DNA from: Adiantum capillus-veneris
Lineage: Eukaryota; Streptophyta; Polypodiopsida; Polypodiales; Pteridaceae
Direction: 5' to 3'
Length of the DNA: 64,000 bases
Assembly: GCA_014529385.2 (NCBI GenBank)
Contig: CM043956.1
Location: forward strand, 92,148,721 to 92,212,720
The position numbers and the translations under genes are program-made. The notes under the pieces are model-generated. The model made no database searches, had not been told where the DNA came from, and saw only the letters and a program-made list of their open reading frames with translations. How positions within the stretch are numbered: position 1 is the stretch's first letter; each line of letters opens with the position of its first letter. Shown here piece after piece: positions 59,491 through 64,000 of this stretch.

Positions 59491-60730
59491 TGTTAACGTG
59501 TGGTTTTTGCAAAATTACCTAATAATGCCCTTAAAAATCATCAATAGGGAAATTTCAGCTGATAACATCTCCCCGATGAGTGTAAATAGTGTATATACTA
59601 TCAGAAATTACATTAAAAAATAGACTTTTTTGTATTTTCATCAATTTTTGTTGATATTGGAGCTTAAAAATAGAGAAAACCACCAAAAAGTAATAAAATA
59701 GTGTTTTTCAATGGATTCTCTTAATTGTTGATCTTTCAATTTGCTTTTTTAGTGCATTTTATTATTTTCTTTGATTTTTTTAATAAACAAGTCAAAAATT
59801 AATAATAAGTAGCAAATGAGCTCAGATGGAGAAACTGAAGATACGTTGATGCTCACGAAGATAAGACAGTCATGCACAATTTGTTTTTGATCAAAACGAC
59901 AAATGGAAGCGGAAGGCCTAAATTAGGCCACCAGAGCTTGTTTTTGCAAATTCTTGCAGAATGAGCTAACGAAGTCCGATTAAGGAAATTTTTGAGTCTA
60001 ACGTAGATTTCACTACCTATTATGACTAATAGGGAATTAGGGGAAAAGTAGTTTGGGAAGTCCGAGTATAGATATCTTAGGTAGCCCAAAATCACCTCAT
60101 TTCCACTAGTCACTCTTGGAGAAGGGAGCTCTCTACCTTCTTCGTGCATGATTTTTGGAGTCTACAGTCACCCATTCTCAATGCCGTTTCACACAAGACA
60201 TGAGGGGTAAGTTCTAAACTCATCAAAGAACATTTTTGTGCAGTCAGGTAGCAGGTCTAGGCCCAGGAAAAAACCCTAGAATCCCAGCTGTGTATGGATT
60301 CTTATAACACAAAAACGACCATAGCGGCCTGTCAGCTCAACCAAATTGGACAAGACTTTAACTGTAGCATGCCCCTAGATAGTAGAACACTTCCATATCA
60401 TTAGATGACCATTTGGCAGGGGTCGAAGGGGCCGCAAAGTAAATAATCTAGGTTTTGCCACATGCCAGAATTGAATTCTGACTCCACAAGAAAATAGTCA
60501 AGGCAAGCTCTCTAACAGCAGGAAACAACTCGAAGACTGTAAAGCGTCAATTTTGACATATGGAGTCAAACTGACTTCGAATGAGCCCAAATTGGATGAG
60601 CAACATCAGGACTATGTAGCGGACAAGTCCATGGCTTCAACAGTGACCAAACATCTCTATACACCAAGTGGTAACAAAAACCGGTGATTTCAGAGTCGAC
60701 AGGAGCACGAAGTGATGCCGACATGACGGA
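59491..60730 (+). repeat. 3' LTR of E6b (end approximate)
   Basis: Begins TGTTAACGTG and aligns with 55000-56180 with many substitutions. The match fades after about 60650; the right end is set only loosely. Confidence 0.7.
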
Positions 60731-60775
60731 ATCTTACCAAACTCATTTTAGTATTTGTTCAAGATGAGATGAAGA

Positions 60776-61099
60776 TGTGTAGGTCATAAAATTGTCTTTT
60801 CAAGCAAAAAATTCAACTACTGTAGCTAATCGTGATTATTTACTTTTTTGCAATATTGGCTTGAAAATCATCATTTTGCTTCACCTATCACTTTTACACA
60901 TCTATCTCATACCTGAAGGGGATCGGGGAGCACCACAGACGGAGAGTGAAAGAGAGAGAAGGAGACACACACGATGTGGGTGGGGAGACTCAAAGAGTGA
61001 GCAGCCCCCTATACACTTATGCTATGTATAAGGTATACAAGTCAGTGGGCGCCCAGACTCTGGGCGGCCGGGCAAGGCACAGACGCCTATACCCCAACA
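60776..61099 (-). repeat. Copia 3' LTR (324 bp)
   Basis: On the minus strand it starts TGTTGGGGTATAGG and may end CCTACACA, giving a TG...CA repeat of ordinary copia length. TATACATAGC lies near 61025. The start is firm because the polypurine tract precedes it; the end is a best guess. Confidence 0.6.
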
Positions 61100-61115
61100 A
61101 CCTCCAACTTAAAGG
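61100..61115 (-). promoter_or_regulatory. Copia polypurine tract
   Basis: AAGTTGGAGGT on the minus strand directly before TGTTGGGG, the usual plant copia layout. Confidence 0.6.
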
Positions 61116-61178
61116 CGACTGTGCCTTTAAGCAAGGGAACCTAGTCTAAAGACTAAAAAAGGTGAGAGAAAACCGCTC

Positions 61179-62186
61179 TCAACCGATGCCCACTGGCTGG
61201 CTGTGATCGTGTGCATCCGGCTGTCTTGCTCCCGTGTAAGTCCATACACCACCAGACGTACCGCACACGTACTGCAAGTATGTACGCAATACCTGCATAT
61301 CTCCCTCGTGCACTATGCCATCATCAGTCAACAAACGACTGACAACCCCAACTGCAAATGCTCCCACTGCAGCTGCGATATCCGGTCTCAAGATCAACAT
61401 CTCATACATGAGACCACTGAATGCCGATGCAATGCTAGCGGGCCCTGCTAGCTCTACGGAGCATGCATCAACATATATATCCCTGGCAATAGGCATCTCT
61501 GACTGACAAGGCGTGTCAGCCACATGCATCTCCAGACTGTCCGCAAAAGACGCATCAACCTGTCGTGCAACCTCAGAGCAAACCAGCTGCTCTAGGTGTC
61601 TGCTGGAAGACATATCCTGCACAACTATATCCCCATGCTCACTGTCGAGCATAGAAAGGAATGACTGCATAATCGCTGACATCTCAGCCTCCTCTGCAAT
61701 CATCCACTGCAAACATGACCACTCAATCTGCTGTGACTCACTAGAGCTCTCTTGCTCTAACTCCGTATGCATAGACTCTTGCACAACGTCCTCCTGTCGT
61801 GACTCACTAGAGCAAGACCGCTCTACCTGTCTATCCTGCATAGAAGTATCTCGCACAACTGACTCTCTGCTTTGCTCAGTCACTAGCAAAGCATGCATGT
61901 CTGACTCTGTCACCTCTCTGTGTGACTGCTCAAGTTGTGCCCCAACTGTGTGCACAACGAGCTCACTACTCTGCACTCCATGCAAAGTATCCTGCAACCC
62001 ACAAGCAAAAGAGACTCGCCTGCTCTCTCGCTGTCTACCTGGCTGCATGATCACAGAGACAACACCGTCTCTCGCGTGATCCACATGCAATGGGTAACCT
62101 GTACCACTCCTGGCACCTCTCGCAATCACTAGCGAACCCAAATGCATCACAAAATCTCCTCTCGTAGAGAAATCTGACATCCACAA
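61179..62186 (-). pseudogene. Copia pol remnant: pre-integrase segment fused to RT end
   Basis: 335-codon frame. Residues about 5-45 match the copia pre-integrase block (GSLVIARGARSGTGYPLHV). A Ser/Glu/Gln-rich middle follows (SSESRQEDVVQES, SSESQQIEW). The C-terminal part resembles the end of copia RT (SGLMYEMLILRPDIAAAVGA, VVSRLL, LRTYLQYVCGTS). Integrase, most of RT and RNase H are missing. One long open frame spans the fusion, which is notable for a deletion derivative. Only the two ends are recognised. Confidence 0.6.
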
Positions 62187-62443
62187 TCTCTAAGCTGACC
62201 AATCGAGATCAAACTCACTGTCAAATCTGGTACATAGCGCACATGTCATAACAAGTAAGATGCACCACTCGGTAATGACAGTCTCACATCTCCTGCACCT
62301 GCTATCGCATGCACCGATCCATCGGTCAAACGTACACTGCCAAGCATCCCGCTAGAATAGCTACAAAACCATGCACGATGCGACGTGACATGAAACATAG
62401 CATCTGCGTCTAGCAACCACTGCGAAGGGAGTGCACTATCCAC
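62187..62443 (-). pseudogene. Copia protease
   Basis: PR text SQWLLDADAMFHVTSHRAWF; the usual D-S-G-A is D-A-D-A here, so it is inactive. SVRLTDGSVHAIAGAGDV follows. Below the stop at 62246 another frame reads VRYVPDLTVSLISIGQL, the normal continuation, so one shift here and another near 62170 break it. Confidence 0.8.
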
Positions 62444-62455
62444 ATGTATAGCATC

Positions 62456-63007
62456 TCATGCATAGCTCGAGGTAAAAGTGACATCCCCGTCACTAGTATA
62501 CTCCGACACTACATGTGCCTCAACTGTCAAAGCAACTGAGTCCATGGCATCACTACATACATCTCTGAGACTGCCATGTCTCCTACGATGTTGCATACGA
62601 CGAAAACAGCGCCGTCTAACGTGTCCAGAATGACCACAATACCAACATGTCACCTGTCGGCGTGCTCCTGAATGTACATGTCTCACACGAGTCCGTGATG
62701 ACTCAGATCTATCATACATATCATGTAATCTGCGCCAAAGTGCTCTCGAAGTAGTCTCATACATAACAAGAGCATATACAGATTCCGCAAGGTGCAAAGA
62801 GAGTGTAGATAGTGCCATCTCCTCTAGCTCCTGCCACTGATCGTCAGACATGTTTGAAGGTCTACCTGCATCACCACTCAATGGTCGATGCAACCCTCGC
62901 TGTGTCAATGCATCAAGCATACACTCTCTCCATGCCGCAAAGTCTGACCCATCAAACACGCGCATCTGTGAGAGGTCACAATCTGATCGATCACCTGTCT
63001 CTGCCAT
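62456..63007 (-). pseudogene. Copia Gag, internally deleted
   Basis: Most likely ATG at 63007 (MAETGDRSDCDLSQM); the frame is open up to 63172. The UBN2-type copia Gag start is clear: FDGSDFAAWRECMLDALTQR, then ALWRRLHDMYDRS. It jumps to the knuckle CWYCGHSGHVRRRC, skipping about 100 expected residues. TGA 62456-62458 separates it from PR in the same frame. Confidence 0.82.
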
Positions 63008-63172
63008 GAGCACAATGTAGCAAACTAGAAAGCAAAACCACCTCACCAACAACACCTGGAAACTGTCTACCAATATGGCCAGAAACACAATGTAAAACCT
63101 GTGAGACACACTCCAAAATAGAGCTCCCGCAATGTCAATACAAGCCTCGCCTGCTCTAGTATCACACTGCAA

Positions 63173-64000
63173 TCTGTGAGCTAATCACCAAGCCCACACT
63201 GTGCGGTATCGATGCATACACACGCACAAATCTCCCACCTGCAGAGAACACCGCACGCAAATGTTGAGTGCAACCCGCAAACTCTACCTAGATCGCATAA
63301 ATGATGCGCATAAAACTCCTAGGAAAATTTCGCCAGAGTTTCGTCAGTAAAACGGCCACAAAACCAGTAACCAAACTGACTGCACGCTCAAAGCCATGAG
63401 CAACCAAAGCGCGTCAAATCACACTTCAAATGCATGCACCAATCTCCACATTTTGCATACATCATTGCAAACACCTGCAAATCTAGTACACAAATATCTG
63501 CTCTACCTGTGACTGCCAAAAAACATGCTCGAGGCATACATTGCCGAGCTCAAAATGCAATCACATTAGTCTCCCTGAGCATCAAACCACATAAGGCATA
63601 CATCGTATCCTCCCACCTGTGAGGAAACTTGCAGCAAATATCACTCTCACATCTGAGAGCAAACCATGTGTGGAATCCTCGACACACAATAAACAACTGC
63701 TGCAGCAGAAAATTCAGCGTTCAGAATTTTAAAATTCTGATATGACGAGCGCGTCCGGAGCGTGCCAAAACCCCAAGGTAGACTCCTGGATCATATGTAT
63801 CCGAGTCCGGGTGTGAAAGCTATGCCAAAAACAGTGTTTTTGGGACCCGAGAGTGCACAAATAAACTTGCTGCTATACCTGCTGTAATTCAAAGCATAAT
63901 TTCAGCAAATAGACATCACCATCGCGTCCGGAGCGTGCCAAAACCCTGACCTAGACTCCTGGATCATGTAGATCTGACTCTGTATGACGGAGCTACGCAA
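63173..64000 (-). other. Long copia leader with 172-bp-spaced repeat
   Basis: No supported ORF. GCGTCCGGAGCGTGCCAAAACC occurs at 63751 and 63923, each followed by TAGACTCCTGGATCAT, giving a 172-base period. The 5' LTR must lie beyond the window. A leader over 900 bases is long for copia. Confidence 0.5.

Larger units (their letters stand above)
57500..60730 (+). mobile_element. E6b: 5'-truncated, internally deleted copy of E6 3' half
   Basis: Homology to E6 starts at AAATGCCGCCAAGGAG (E6 about 52477) in the integrase zinc domain. The catalytic core is deleted: GAACCATAGCCGCA near 57940 joins directly to AAGGGTAGCTAAAGATC, corresponding to E6 53310. The integrase tail, second protease, basic ORF and LTR follow as in E6. 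Both copies have independent stops. Confidence 0.85.

Overview
The window is nuclear DNA from a land plant with a large, repeat-rich genome. The evidence is plant-type Ty3/gypsy elements (a Tat-like element with a second RNase H, a chromovirus with a chromodomain remnant, and a family with multiple zinc knuckles), Ty1/copia fragments, a CACTA (En/Spm) DNA transposon, and very long AG, CT and CA microsatellites. A fern or other non-model plant would fit, but this is inference and the species cannot be named from sequence alone. I see no intact ordinary host gene, no tRNA or rRNA gene and nothing prokaryotic.

Layout. 1-7707: a young Tat-like gypsy element (E1) that starts inside its 5' LTR. Gag-pol is one reading frame broken by only two stops. 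7708-12680: spacer with a decayed unknown coding block (7750-9166), a large foldback repeat (9275-9604), a degenerate minus-strand gene ending in a CENH3-like histone fold (9778-10930), and unidentified minus-strand remnants. 12683-21678: a complete but decayed gypsy element (E2). 21679-33060: a short copia-like LTR fragment, then a minus-strand gypsy element (E4) split by a gag-only, long-LTR element (E3, 23088-29881). 33061-34560: spacer with a minisatellite and a CT/CA microsatellite. 34560-39750: a decayed minus-strand chromovirus (E5). 40244 to about 46150: a CACTA element with subterminal repeats, two massive microsatellite clusters and a broken TNP2-type transposase. 46400 to about 56230: a plus-strand gypsy element (E6), followed by a 5'-truncated, internally deleted second copy of its 3' half (E6b, 57500 to about 60730). 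60776-64000: a minus-strand, internally deleted copia derivative.

Most coding capacity follows the usual retrotransposon scheme: Gag packages RNA, PR cuts the polyprotein, RT/RNase H make cDNA, IN inserts it. Three things do not fit that scheme. (1) E6 and E6b carry a second retropepsin-like domain downstream of integrase, in addition to the usual PR after Gag. (2) A small ORF family of about 65-72 residues sits between LTR and gag in both E1 and E2, two gypsy elements whose gag and pol are very different; E2 has it twice in tandem with a stop/start overlap. (3) A CENH3-like histone fold lies at the end of a longer degenerate gene with a coiled-coil. Many premature stops sit where Gln or Arg is expected, which fits C-to-T decay of methylated elements.
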